In this document: positions 1 to 8,560 of the stretch, piece after piece
Numbering within the stretch: position 1 is the stretch's first letter
How the letters are laid out: each line of letters opens with the position of its first letter
DNA from: Synergistaceae bacterium
GTDB lineage: Bacteria > Synergistota > Synergistia > Synergistales > Synergistaceae
DNA length: 55,498 nucleotides
Assembly (NCBI GenBank): GCA_031269875.1
Contig: JAISYM010000039.1
Coordinates: 1-55,498, forward strand
Direction: 5' to 3'
The notes under the pieces: model-generated
Database searches by the model: none
Told to the model about the DNA's origin: nothing
What the model saw: only the letters and a program-made list of their open reading frames with translations
Program-made: the position numbers and the translations under genes

Positions 1-233
1 CAGTAAAAATAATGCATATAGGGATAAATTAAGGAATTTACGGAAGTAGGGTGATGGCTCTGTAAATAAAAATGTACTTTTGCCATATTTCATTTCAAGT
101 GAGCTTTGACATGTTCCAGAGAAAACATAGACAAGTGGAGTTGGAATTAGGAATACTCCACGCATCTTTGAATATGCCGTTACGGTTTCTGCGGCGGGCG
201 AACTGGCCAGCTAAACGCGCTCTGCCAGACGGT

Positions 234-766
234 TCACAGATTTTGCGCATAATTCTTGACAGTACCATCTTTTAAAATCTCCAGGTATGCTTCATACACG
301 AATATTCTGTTTCTCTTTGTACCCGCCGCTTGTGACAATATGCCGGTCTCGCGCAGCCGCTTTACAGCGTCCGATATAGTCTTGAATGTCGTTCCGAGCG
401 TAAGGGCTGTTTTTTGGATGTCAATGATGGGGTTTTCTTCCAGGTAACTCAACAACCGCAAAGCCATTTTTGCGCCCTTCCCAAAAGCGGTGATAACGGC
501 TGTGTTTTTTTCGCGCAGCGCGATCAGTTTGTCTGTGGTCTCGGTCGCGTCTCTCGCCGACTCGTAAACAGCCCGTAAAAAGAACTTTACCCACTGCTCA
601 TAATTGCCCTTGTTTCTAACCTCACTCAAGCGATCATAGTATTCACCATGTCACTGTCCATTTCAAGCGCTGGGGCAGGCGGCAGGGGGGACGGAAAAAA
701 AGATTTATACGCGGCTTCTCCCGTCAAATTTATTCTCCATTTTCCGGCTCTTGCTGCCATAGTCAT
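234..766 (-). pseudogene. Fic family protein, internal deletion removing the catalytic core
   Basis: Two pieces of one Fic-family gene lie next to each other. Reading leftward from ATG at 766 (AAAGGAG just upstream), the first piece encodes about 46 residues typical of a Fic N-terminus (MTMAARAGKWRINLTGEAAY, then a proline-rich FFPSPLPPAPALE) and ends in TGA at 626-628. In another frame, beginning about 643, the reading EYYDRLSEVRNKGNYEQW runs on to the stop at 234. That is the usual post-core Fic segment followed by a C-terminal winged helix (TLGTTFKTISDAVKRLRETG). Everything between, including the HPFxxGNGRxxR AMP-transferase motif, is missing, and the join is out of frame. Fic proteins AMPylate target proteins; this copy cannot. 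A TATAAT-like -10 lies at 808-813 on this strand. The pseudogene call is strong; the exact deletion endpoints are inferred. Confidence 0.85.
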
Positions 767-1111
767 AATTTTCGGCTCCTTTGGGTGAAACTAACATAAC
801 GGGCGCTATTATATCACCCTTATTTTACTTTAGATGGTTAAAATATAATAACGGGGTTGTGAGAGGACAACAACGATTGCGCCGTGATTAGGATACCGCA
901 CGCTAAACTTTTTTAATATACGTTTTTTTCTGTTTAGTAACACTTATATTAATTGTTAGATGCGATAATAGTGTCTATCAGTTAAAAATAGCGCTATTGA
1001 CAGCCATAAAGCTGCTGGCATAATATCTTTAAAAATTATTCTTTTTCAAGAGTTCATAATTTATAGAAAACATATTCGATACTCCAAAAGTGTGAGCTGG
1101 GAGGGAATGTT
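767..1111. other. AT-rich intergenic region between Fic remnant and chemoreceptor
   Basis: No coding sequence is recognisable in these 345 bases. The region is clearly AT-richer than the flanking genes. It holds a minus-strand TATAAT-like box near 808-813 facing the Fic remnant and the plus-strand chemoreceptor promoter at 997-1026. I see no hairpin with a T-run and no RNA gene. Confidence 0.6.
997..1026 (+). promoter_or_regulatory. sigma70-type promoter for the chemoreceptor
   Basis: A perfect TTGACA at 997-1002 is followed after 18 bases by TAATAT at 1021-1026. The expected transcription start is near 1033, about 80 bases before the start codon of the methyl-accepting chemotaxis gene. Confidence 0.6.
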
Positions 1112-3190
1112 ATGAAAATCCGCACAAAATTGTTTTTGCTCGCGTCCGTAATCGTAGTGGTGCTGTTCGCCCTGGTCTCGACGATGTATGTGAGGTCGTC
1201 GGGCGTGCTGGTCGACATATCGAATGTAGAAGGCGCTTCGAAGGTGGAGGACGCGGCTTACGCGATAAACCTCTACTTTAACGGGCTGAAAAATATCTGC
1301 GAGAACGCCGCTCCCGGGGTGTTGGGGCTCTTCAACGAGGATGGGAGCATTCAGATCGAATCGATGAAGGAGTTGATGGCGGACATCTTCGAAAAGAACT
1401 CCGCAAACAACGCGACGGATATTTACGTTGGCGTGGATTTGTCCGGCGAATTTATCTCCGGCAACGGCTGGATACCTGACGAAGGCTATGACCCCAGGGC
1501 CCGCCCCTGGTACATTGACGCGAAGGCCGCGAGGAGTACGATAATCACAGACCCTTATATAGACGCCCAAACCAAAACCCTTATCGTCACGATAGCGACT
1601 CCGCTTTATAGTGACAAATCCGGCAGACTTCTCGGGGTGGTCGCGTCGGACCTCTCCATCTCGACTTTATCCCAAAAAATCGCCGAAGCTCACGTAATAG
1701 GAGCTGGGTTCGGCATCCTTGTCGCAAAAGACGGAACCATACTCGAACATCCGAACAAAGAATATATAACGACGGAAAACATCGCCAGATCGAGCCCTAA
1801 CATTACCCCTGAACTCGCGGAAGTAGGGAAAAAGATGATATCCGCTGCGGGCGGCGGCATGGGCGATTATGTGATGCGCGGCGACAGACAGCGCATGTTC
1901 TTCTACCCCAGCGGCAACGGTTACATCCCGGGGATCGTGATATCGTACAAGCAGATCTCGGACATAGTAGGCAGGATAACATTTCTCCTGACGATAGCTG
2001 GCGGCGGCGCGCTTGTCCTGATCGTCTCTGTAATGCTGTTATTGATACCGACGATAGTCAAATCGATCCGTATGATGGAGAACTCCCTTGGCCGGATCGC
2101 CGGACTCGACCTCACCGTAGACGAAGAGACCGAGAGGCTCGAGGCGCACATCAACTCGAATACGGAAATAGGCTCGATGGTGGCGTCTTTAAAAAACTTG
2201 CGTGACTCCTTTAACAATGTAATTATCAACATGCGGCGGGAAGTCGAGAGGATGACCGTATCGTCCGGCGACCTGGACGACCTCGTAGGCAGGGCGACTT
2301 CGGCGGTAATGAACGCGAAGGCGGCTCTCCATAACGTCGAGAAGCTCTCGGGCAGCGCGCTGGGGGCCGCGGACGCCGCCGCGAAATCGATAGAGGAAGT
2401 GACTCACGCGGCAGCGATGACAGCGGCCTCGGCTACAAGCGGCGCGGAGGCGTCGTTCAACACCTCCAAACTGAGCCGGAATGTCTCAGTCATGGTAAAC
2501 GAGTTCGTGAGGGAACTCGACGAAATCGGCGGCGAAATAGTCAAAAACAGCGAGGGGATAGCCTCGGTCGGCACGTCGGTGGATTCTATTTCCTCGTTCG
2601 TAACTACAATCGCGAACATAGCGAGCCAGACTAACCTCCTGGCGCTTAACGCCGCCATAGAAGCGGCGAGGGCCGGAGACGCGGGGCGCGGCTTCGCGGT
2701 CGTGGCCGAGGAGGTGCGGAAGCTCGCGGAGGAATCCAACGTCGCCTCTGGACAGGTCAAGGATCTGATCGAAAAATTGCAGTCCGGTACGGCGGAAGCC
2801 ATCCGATCGACGCACGATTCCGCGGCTGAGATCTCAAAAATAGTTGTAAAGGCTGAGGAATCTCGCAAGCATCTGGAGGATACTCTTATTGAGATCGGAC
2901 GCGTGAACGATTCCGTGCAGGCGATTGCAGCCGCCGCCGAACAGCAGTCCGCGTCGAGCAATGAAATTTCGGAATCGGCCAATCTCATACATGGCAGCGT
3001 CAGCAACTTGACAAACGAGATATCCGCGGTGGGCAAGGCCGCAGCCGAGACATTGGAAGTAGTCGAGAGCGTCGCCGCGGAGTCCAGGAACCTCTCTGAC
3101 ATAGCGACGGACACCGAAACATTGATCAATAACTTCAAGGTTGACAGAGCGTTCGAGCAAAACTCGCCCAAACGTCTTCCGGCACATTGA
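1112..3190 (+). CDS. methyl-accepting chemotaxis protein with dCache sensor
   Basis: A transmembrane chemoreceptor that senses small molecules outside the inner membrane and signals to CheA/CheW. The 692 residues show a first membrane segment at about 7-28, a double-Cache sensor up to about 285 with the RPWY signature at 131-134, a second membrane segment at about 288-312, a HAMP-like linker, and a long coiled-coil signalling domain. The conserved hairpin tip ([20 protein letters not shown] onward) lies at about 503-540. The C-terminus (NSPKRLPAH) lacks the NWETF-like pentapeptide used to tether CheR. The start ATG follows GGGAGGG at a normal distance. It stands alone with its own TTGACA promoter and no other chemotaxis gene in the window. 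RPWY-containing dCache domains often bind amino acids or related ligands, but the ligand cannot be read from the sequence. Confidence 0.93.
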   Translation: MKIRTKLFLLASVIVVVLFALVSTMYVRSSGVLVDISNVEGASKVEDAAYAINLYFNGLKNICENAAPGVLGLFNEDGSIQIESMKELMADIFEKNSANNATDIYVGVDLSGEFISGNGWIPDEGYDPRARPWYIDAKAARSTIITDPYIDAQTKTLIVTIATPLYSDKSGRLLGVVASDLSISTLSQKIAEAHVIGAGFGILVAKDGTILEHPNKEYITTENIARSSPNITPELAEVGKKMISAAGGGMGDYVMRGDRQRMFFYPSGNGYIPGIVISYKQISDIVGRITFLLTIAGGGALVLIVSVMLLLIPTIVKSIRMMENSLGRIAGLDLTVDEETERLEAHINSNTEIGSMVASLKNLRDSFNNVIINMRREVERMTVSSGDLDDLVGRATSAVMNAKAALHNVEKLSGSALGAADAAAKSIEEVTHAAAMTAASATSGAEASFNTSKLSRNVSVMVNEFVRELDEIGGEIVKNSEGIASVGTSVDSISSFVTTIANIASQTNLLALNAAIEAARAGDAGRGFAVVAEEVRKLAEESNVASGQVKDLIEKLQSGTAEAIRSTHDSAAEISKIVVKAEESRKHLEDTLIEIGRVNDSVQAIAAAAEQQSASSNEISESANLIHGSVSNLTNEISAVGKAAAETLEVVESVAAESRNLSDIATDTETLINNFKVDRAFEQNSPKRLPAH

Positions 3191-3319
3191 GAAGGCGATT
3201 TATCGTTGCGCCGTGCAGCGCTTCGTACCACCAGACAGCACCAATCGGCGTTTTTAAAATGATTTTTTAAGGCAGTATTTTCTGTGGTTTTTATGCTTGA
3301 CAAAATTTAATTTTTCCAC

Positions 3320-3348
3320 TTGACAAACATAGCCCGGGGTGATAATAA
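3320..3348 (+). promoter_or_regulatory. strong sigma70-type promoter upstream of a hairpin/terminator leader
   Basis: TTGACA at 3320-3325 and TAATAA at 3343-3348 are separated by exactly 17 bases, with a G/C-rich stretch in the spacer. The expected start is near 3355, directly before a small hairpin and 30 bases before an intrinsic terminator, so most transcripts from it would be short. Confidence 0.7.
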
Positions 3349-3354
3349 TTACCC

Positions 3355-3423
3355 AGCTCCTCAGGAGCGAGAAAGTATCTTAAGGCCGGGTGGTGTGCTC
3401 ACACGTCATCCGGCAATTTTTTT
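3355..3423 (+). ncRNA. candidate small RNA or attenuated leader
   Basis: The promoter at 3320-3348 would give a transcript of about 70 nt. It contains a tight hairpin, GCTCC(3356-3360)-TCA-GGAGC(3364-3368), an unpaired purine-rich linker (GAGAAAGTATCTTAAG region) and then the strong terminator stem at 3385-3414. There is no start codon with a ribosome site in this interval, so a coding leader is unlikely. I could not match it to any riboswitch or known RNA family I know. Alternatives are a free-standing sRNA, or a terminator-controlled leader for the NYN gene that starts 55 bases later. Confidence 0.4.
3385..3423 (+). terminator. intrinsic terminator upstream of the NYN gene
   Basis: The arms GCCGGGTGGTGTG and CACACGTCATCCGGC pair around a short GCT loop, with one or two bulged bases, and are followed by a run of seven T (3417-3423). 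It lies inside the 5' region of the downstream gene, not after a coding gene. Confidence 0.75.
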
Positions 3424-3477
3424 GAGGAACTCGTCAGAAATTATTTTGATTGACTTCCGGTAAGGGTGGAATGCACT

Positions 3478-4221
3478 ATGGATAAAGTCGCCATTTTCGT
3501 AGACTGGCAAAATCTGTACGGGTGCCTTTCGGTCACCTTGCGAAAGGACAGATCACTGGCCTTTGACTGCAATAACATGCAACATCTCACTTATTTGTTT
3601 CACTCCTTTCTTCTGCCTCGCGAGCGGCTGTTCAGGATTTTTTTGTACACGGCTCTTCCAATGACGTCCGAGGAAGTTGAATCCTTTTGCACCAACTCCA
3701 GGAGATACTCCGGAACCGCCGAGCTCGGGCTGTTCCAGAAATACTGGTTCACTCCGGAGACGCCGGGCAACATAAACAGCTCCCCGAAAGCAAAGCACGA
3801 GTACACCTACGAGATGGCAAGGGAGTTTCAGGATAACCTGATGAAGAGCGATTTTTTTTCGCTCCGGCTGGGACAGCAGCGCTGCCAGAATATCGAGGTC
3901 AACGGACGGCCTAATCTTGTGCAAAAGCAGGTTGACATGCTTATCGGTCTCGACATCTCGCACGTATCCTTTCATAGACAGGTGGATACCATTCTGGTTT
4001 TCTCGAAGGATACCGATATGGTGCCGGTCTTGAACGTCGCTCGAACTTCCGGGCTTCACACGATAGTGGCTACGGTCAGGGAGTCCGGTTTCCCGGATAT
4101 CAAGCTTCAGCAGTATTCGGATTTCAGGAGAATAATTCCCCTGAAGATTATCGACGCGGAGGGCCAGCGGGATGCTTGGGATCACGAGAAGATAAAGCGC
4201 TTCACGGCCGACTTCCGGTAA
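3478..4221 (+). CDS. NYN-domain (PIN-like) ribonuclease family protein
   Basis: A 247-residue protein of the NYN/LabA (DUF88) group, PIN-fold proteins predicted to cleave RNA with acidic metal-binding residues. Visible motifs are the N-terminal VAIFVDWQNLYG (first Asp about residue 9), KQVDMLIGLD near 150-157 and SKDTDMVPVL near 175-184, which together supply the expected acidic cluster. The ATG at 3478 is preferred over the upstream GTG at 3466 because AAGGGTGG sits 8-9 bases before it. The gene follows a promoter and terminator-bearing leader, so its expression may depend on readthrough. No partner gene is obvious. RNase activity is inferred from the fold family. Confidence 0.8.
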   Translation: MDKVAIFVDWQNLYGCLSVTLRKDRSLAFDCNNMQHLTYLFHSFLLPRERLFRIFLYTALPMTSEEVESFCTNSRRYSGTAELGLFQKYWFTPETPGNINSSPKAKHEYTYEMAREFQDNLMKSDFFSLRLGQQRCQNIEVNGRPNLVQKQVDMLIGLDISHVSFHRQVDTILVFSKDTDMVPVLNVARTSGLHTIVATVRESGFPDIKLQQYSDFRRIIPLKIIDAEGQRDAWDHEKIKRFTADFR

Positions 4222-4324
4222 CCCGGCGTGATTTTACACCAATTTGAAATCAAAGGTCTGAAGGGTGAAGCGTTACGGCCTGCTGCACGTGAATTGGTAT
4301 TAGAAAAAAATGGAGGAATCTTGT

Positions 4325-5485
4325 GTGTCGATGAGATATTTGCCCTACGGGCATCAAAGCATAAACGAGGATGATATTAAGGCTGTCGTGGAGGTGCTGA
4401 AGGGCGAATGGCTCACCACCGGCCCCGCTGTCGAACGTTTTGAGTCCGCGGCCGCCGAGTATACGGGGGCGTCTTACGCCGTCTCCTTCTCCAGCGGCAC
4501 CGCCGCGCTGCATGGGGCCATGTACGCCGCCGGCGTCTCGGAGGGAGATTTCGTCCTTGTTCCTCCGCTGACGTTTGCCGCCACGTCAAATTCCGCGATC
4601 TACTGCGGCGCACGCCCGCTTTTTGCCGATATATCAGAAGAGTCTCTCTGTCTCGATCCCACACTATCCGAGGAGGTCTGCGCGAACGCGGGCGCTCCTG
4701 TCAAGGTTTTAGCGCCCGTAAGCTTCGCGGGTTACCCGGTGGATTTGAAACCGTTCAAGGAGCTTGCGCAGCGGGTAGGCGCCGTCCTGATAGAGGACGC
4801 TGCTCACGCCTTTGGAGGCAGGAGAGGGGAGATGCGGGTCGGGAGGGAGGCCGATATGACCGTCCTGAGCTTTCACCCGGTAAAACACATAACAACCGCG
4901 GAGGGAGGGATGGTCGTAACTGATTCGGAGCGTTTCGCGGAGCGCATGAGACGTTTCCGCAGCCACGGAATAGTAAAATCGCCCCGGCAATTCGTAAGGC
5001 CTTACGACGGGCCGTGGGACAACGATATGATAGATATCGGCTACAACTACAGGCTTTCCGACGTTGCGTCGGCGCTTGGCGCGAGCCAGATCGAGAGAAT
5101 AGAGCGCTTCATATCCAGGCGAAAGGAGATAGCGGCGCTCTACCGCAAGGCTCTTTCACATGCCGCGAAGGACGTCAAGCTGCCGCCGGATCACCCCGGC
5201 CACGCGTACCACCTCTTTCCGATATGGGTCAGCCCCCAAATACGGCGTCCCGTATTCGAAGCGCTCCGCAGCGACGGCATCGGGGTGCAGGTACATTATG
5301 TCCCCGTACACCTGCACACGTACTACAGGGAAAGATTCGGGTTTGCCCCAGGTGATTTTCCAAAGGCGGAGGAATACTCCGCGGGAGAAATATCACTCCC
5401 CATTTACACGGACATGGAGGATGAGGACGTGCTGTTTGTAGCGGATAAGTTATCGAACGCGGTAGAAAAGCATGCGAAAGCCTAA
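4325..5485 (+). CDS. pseC: DegT/DnrJ/EryC1/StrS aminotransferase, PseC-like (UDP-4-amino-4,6-dideoxy-altrosamine forming)
   Basis: A PLP-dependent sugar aminotransferase of about 386 residues. It matches the PseC branch, which aminates a UDP-4-keto sugar on the way to pseudaminic acid, used to glycosylate flagellin or surface polymers. Supporting segments are LPYGHQSINEDDI at the start, GEWLTTGPAVERFE, the SSGTAALH phosphate-binding region, IEDAAHAFGG, and SFHPVKHITTAEGG, which carries the PLP-binding Lys at about residue 186. The GTG at 4325 is chosen because GGAGG at 4312-4316 is 8 bases away; ATG at 4331 is possible, while ATG at 4310 overlaps the ribosome site. No other pse gene lies nearby, so substrate assignment rests on similarity alone. 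Confidence 0.8.
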   Translation: MSMRYLPYGHQSINEDDIKAVVEVLKGEWLTTGPAVERFESAAAEYTGASYAVSFSSGTAALHGAMYAAGVSEGDFVLVPPLTFAATSNSAIYCGARPLFADISEESLCLDPTLSEEVCANAGAPVKVLAPVSFAGYPVDLKPFKELAQRVGAVLIEDAAHAFGGRRGEMRVGREADMTVLSFHPVKHITTAEGGMVVTDSERFAERMRRFRSHGIVKSPRQFVRPYDGPWDNDMIDIGYNYRLSDVASALGASQIERIERFISRRKEIAALYRKALSHAAKDVKLPPDHPGHAYHLFPIWVSPQIRRPVFEALRSDGIGVQVHYVPVHLHTYYRERFGFAPGDFPKAEEYSAGEISLPIYTDMEDEDVLFVADKLSNAVEKHAKA

Positions 5486-5542
5486 AAATTTTGAACCTTT
5501 TGCCTTGACATTTTAAGTTGTAATTTTAATAAGCAATTATAC

Positions 5543-5572
5543 TTGGACACGCGAAAAGAAGGCTAGTAAAAT
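5543..5572 (+). promoter_or_regulatory. promoter for the Skp/OmpH-like gene
   Basis: TTGGAC at 5543-5548, an 18-base spacer and TAAAAT at 5567-5572, with the ribosome site GGGAGG 29 bases further on. A second candidate (TTGACA at 5505-5510 with TAATAA at 5527-5532) lies just upstream, so two start sites are possible. Confidence 0.5.
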
Positions 5573-5614
5573 GCGTTTTGTATGGTGTGCAATAAGTTAA
5601 GGGAGGCTTTTATA

Positions 5615-6061
5615 ATGCGAATTTCAAGGGGACTTTTGCGGGCCGTCACGCTGACGCTGTTCTTGGGGGTCTTTGCGGCCGGAACCGCGATGGCGGCTGA
5701 GGAGAAGGTTGGCGGCATAGACCCGCAGAGGGTCCTTTTTCAGCACCCGAAGTACGAGCAGACTCTGAAACAAATTAAGGAAATAGCGGACAGGAAGCAG
5801 GACGAGGCAAAGACCGCTATCGACAAAGAGACGGATAACAACAAAAAAGCAGAGATCTTTCAGGCGATGCGCAAGGAGATCGCGGAAGAGGAACAGAAGC
5901 TGATGCAGCCGCTGTTTAAGGATATCGATCTCGCGGTTCGGACAGTGGCGACGGCAAAACAGGTAACGGTGGTTGTGGACAAGACCGCGCTCTTTTACGG
6001 CGGCGTGGACATTACGGACGACGTGGTTCAGGAACTCAAAAGAACACAGACTGGTAACTAG
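5615..6061 (+). CDS. periplasmic OmpH/Skp-family chaperone-like protein
   Basis: A small secreted protein of 148 residues. Residues 1-28 form a clear signal peptide (positive MRISRGLLR, hydrophobic core, cleavage after AMA-A). The rest is a charged, helical, coiled-coil-like stretch (KQIKEIADRKQDEAKTAIDK and following) and a C-terminal strand pair (VTVVVDKTALFYGGVDITDD) typical of OmpH/Skp. Skp holds unfolded outer-membrane proteins in the periplasm, so this gene supports a diderm cell plan. ATG 5615 follows GGGAGG at 5601-5606. It has its own promoter and terminator and so appears monocistronic. It is not next to bamA or lpx genes as in Proteobacteria, so orthology with Skp itself is uncertain. 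Confidence 0.78.
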   Translation: MRISRGLLRAVTLTLFLGVFAAGTAMAAEEKVGGIDPQRVLFQHPKYEQTLKQIKEIADRKQDEAKTAIDKETDNNKKAEIFQAMRKEIAEEEQKLMQPLFKDIDLAVRTVATAKQVTVVVDKTALFYGGVDITDDVVQELKRTQTGN

Positions 6062-6093
6062 CGTAAGGTTACACCCGATTTATGACCATTTTA

Positions 6094-6122
6094 CCCCGAC
6101 TAAGGAGCCGGGGTTTTTTTTT
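6094..6122 (+). terminator. intrinsic terminator after the Skp/OmpH-like gene
   Basis: CCCCG (6094-6098) pairs with CGGGG (6109-6113), with a further CT/AG pair inside, followed by nine T. The ribosome site of the next gene begins immediately after the T-run. Confidence 0.85.
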
Positions 6123-6135
6123 GGAGGTGTATGTG

Positions 6136-6630
6136 ATGTCAGAACTGAAGCTTGTGCTTGAAACAGTCGAAATTCCTGAGGACTGCAACGTGATCGTGGG
6201 ACAGAGCCACTTTATCAAGACAGTGGAGGATATCTTCGAGGCGCTCGTTACCTCCTCTCCGTCCCTTCTGTTCGGCGTTGCCTTTTGCGAGGCGTCGATC
6301 GAGAAGCTCGTGAGGCGGGACGGCAACGATCCCGAACTCGTCGAATGCGCCGTGCGAAACGCGCTCCGAATCGGCGCGGGACATTCGTTTGTCGTCGTTT
6401 TGAGGAACGGTTATCCCATTAACGTGCTCTCGCGCATAAAGGCCGTCCAGGAGGTCTGCGGCGTCTTTGCGGCGACGGCTAACCCCTTGCAGGTCATCGT
6501 GGCCGAGAGCGCTCAGGGCAGGGGGATAATCGGCGTGATAGACGGCGGCTCGCCGATAGGCGTAGAGGACGCTTCCGGCGAGGAGTGGAGGAAAAATCTT
6601 CTCCGCAATGTGATAGGATATAAACGGTAA
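6136..6630 (+). CDS. adenosine-specific kinase family protein (PF04008 type)
   Basis: A compact 164-residue protein closely resembling the adenosine-specific kinase family known from archaea and deep-branching bacteria. Diagnostic segments are DCNVIVGQSHFIKTVEDIFE, FGVAFCEAS, RNALRIGAGHSFVV, PINVLSRIKAVQEVCGVFAA, and GRGIIGVIDGGSPIGVE. Members fold as small alpha/beta domains and were named from structural genomics; the physiological reaction is poorly established. ATG 6136 follows GGAGGT at 6123-6128 with normal spacing. The gene sits between a terminator and rnj and lacks an obvious partner. Confidence 0.85.
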   Translation: MSELKLVLETVEIPEDCNVIVGQSHFIKTVEDIFEALVTSSPSLLFGVAFCEASIEKLVRRDGNDPELVECAVRNALRIGAGHSFVVVLRNGYPINVLSRIKAVQEVCGVFAATANPLQVIVAESAQGRGIIGVIDGGSPIGVEDASGEEWRKNLLRNVIGYKR

Positions 6631-6736
6631 GGGCAAAACATTATCCGTCACGCCGGCGTTCGTAAGAGAGGATGTTTTGTGATACTATGGATTTAGAAGT
6701 TTTGCAGATATGAATAATGAGGAGTTGGTCAACTGA

Positions 6737-8542
6737 ATGACAGTAACGAAAAGAAGGCGAGCCGGAAAGCCCGCTTCGGGCGCGCACGGTAAAAAAAACA
6801 CCGGCTTGAAAATAATCCCGTTGGGTGGTCTCGGCGAGATAGGTAAGAATATTACCGCCATCGAATATGGCGATGAAATTGTCATCATAGATTGCGGTAT
6901 GAAGTTTCCGGAGGAGGAGATGCTTGGCATAGACTTCGTGGTTCCGGACGTCCAGTATTTAGTGGAAAACCGCGAGAAGATAAAGGGTATTTTTTTAACG
7001 CACGGCCACGAGGATCATATTGGGGCGGTGCCGCTCGTGCTCCCGCGCTTGGACGTTCCACTGTACGGCGCGCCGCTCACGCTCGGGCTGGTGGAGAACA
7101 AGCTCCTGGACGCGCGTTTGCCCTACAAGCCGGAGTATCATCAGGTGCAGGCGGGAATGATCGTGAAAGCCGGAAGTTTCGAGGTCGGCTTTATACGCGT
7201 CTCTCACTCAATACCGGACGCGCTTGCCGTCTTTGTTCGCACTCCGCTCGGCACTATCCTCCACAGCGGCGACTTTAAACTGGACGCGACGACCATTGGC
7301 GGGCATGGGACGGATCTGGCCGCGCTTGCGGAACTGGGGAAGGAAGGGGTTCTACTTCTTTTAGCGGACTCCACGAACAGCGAACGGCCTGGTTTTACGC
7401 CTTCCGAATCCGTCGTGACAAAGGCGTTCGAGGAGATATTCAGGTCGCACAAGGATAAACGGATCATCATATCAGCCTTCGCGAGCAACCTGTACAGGGC
7501 GCGGCAGGTATTCGCGACCGCGGCGCGCTTCAATCGCAAGGTCGTTTTGGTCGGGCGCAGTATGCTCTCATACATCGATCTCGCCCGCCGTCTCGGCTAT
7601 ATGGATGTGCCTGACGACCTTTTGATAACCTCGGCCGAAGCAGAGAAGCTGTCTGTAAATAGGACTGTGGTGCTGACGACCGGGAGCCAGGGCGAACCGT
7701 TCTCAGGCCTTGTCCTAATGAGCAAGGGGGAACACAGGCAGGTGCGCCTCGGCACAAAGGATCTCGTGGTGATCTCAGCCACGCCGATACCGGGGAACGA
7801 GAAACTCGTGAGCAACACGGTAAACCGGCTTTTCGCCTGCGGGTGCGACGTAATATACGAGAAGTCAGAGGCGATTCACGTCTCTGGACACGCCTCGCGC
7901 GAGGAACAGAAGATATTGCTGAGTCTCGTAAAGCCGAAGTATTTCATGCCGGTTCACGGAGAATACAGACATCTCGTCCGTCACGGTCAGCTTGCTAGGG
8001 ATATGGGCATACCGATGAAGAACGTCTTTATTCTGCAAAACGGGGACACGCTTTTATTCGAAAACGACGGACGCGTCAGGACAGGAGACAGGGTTCAGTC
8101 GGGGGCCATTCTGGTTGACGGTATGATGCTGGGCGAGTTCGAGGGCAGCCTCCTTCGCGATCGCAAGGAGCTCTCGGAGAGCGGGGTTTTAACCATCTCC
8201 ATCGTCACTGACGGCGAGTTGAAACTCGCGGCTCCAATATATATAGAGAGCAAGGGCAGCGTATTCTCGATGGACAGAGAAAATATGACGCCCGATATGG
8301 AACAGGCCGTCATGAAGGCGCTCGACGCGGCGCGGTCGGGAGCGGTGGAACGGCATCTGCTTGCGGGCGAGATTCGAAAGAGGGTACGAGAGGTGTTGTC
8401 TCGGAACTTCAGAGCGTATCCGACGATCATACCGATGATTACCTCCATCGGAGCGGAGAAACCGCCGGAGATATCGGCGCCCAAAACCAGGAGCAGACAC
8501 AGGACAAAGAATTTCAGGAAAAAATCTCAGCCGCAGGCGTAA
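6737..8542 (+). CDS. rnj: ribonuclease J
   Basis: A 601-residue metallo-beta-lactamase/beta-CASP nuclease that degrades and matures RNA as an endonuclease and 5'-3' exonuclease. It starts with a basic tail (MTVTKRRRAGKP) and then the family opening LKIIPLGGLGEIGKN. The zinc motif HGHEDH lies at about 89-94, the SHSIPDALAV and HSGDFK segments follow, and the beta-CASP motifs include GSQGEP and VSGHASREEQ. The C-terminal domain is complete and ends in a basic tail. Length is normal for bacterial RNase J. GAGGAG precedes the ATG by about 13 bases. It begins the long plus-strand run; the next gene follows 18 bases later. Confidence 0.95.
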   Translation: MTVTKRRRAGKPASGAHGKKNTGLKIIPLGGLGEIGKNITAIEYGDEIVIIDCGMKFPEEEMLGIDFVVPDVQYLVENREKIKGIFLTHGHEDHIGAVPLVLPRLDVPLYGAPLTLGLVENKLLDARLPYKPEYHQVQAGMIVKAGSFEVGFIRVSHSIPDALAVFVRTPLGTILHSGDFKLDATTIGGHGTDLAALAELGKEGVLLLLADSTNSERPGFTPSESVVTKAFEEIFRSHKDKRIIISAFASNLYRARQVFATAARFNRKVVLVGRSMLSYIDLARRLGYMDVPDDLLITSAEAEKLSVNRTVVLTTGSQGEPFSGLVLMSKGEHRQVRLGTKDLVVISATPIPGNEKLVSNTVNRLFACGCDVIYEKSEAIHVSGHASREEQKILLSLVKPKYFMPVHGEYRHLVRHGQLARDMGIPMKNVFILQNGDTLLFENDGRVRTGDRVQSGAILVDGMMLGEFEGSLLRDRKELSESGVLTISIVTDGELKLAAPIYIESKGSVFSMDRENMTPDMEQAVMKALDAARSGAVERHLLAGEIRKRVREVLSRNFRAYPTIIPMITSIGAEKPPEISAPKTRSRHRTKNFRKKSQPQA

Positions 8543-8560
8543 TGTGAGGGAGATGTTGAA

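Noticed and set aside
72-275. 67-codon plus-strand frame at the left end
   Set aside because: No ribosome site, no recognisable family, and its 3' part runs antisense to the Fic remnant.
2404-3303. Minus-strand open frame of 299 codons opposite the chemoreceptor signalling domain
   Set aside because: Low-complexity Ser/Ala-rich product typical of antisense shadows of coiled-coil genes; no ribosome site.
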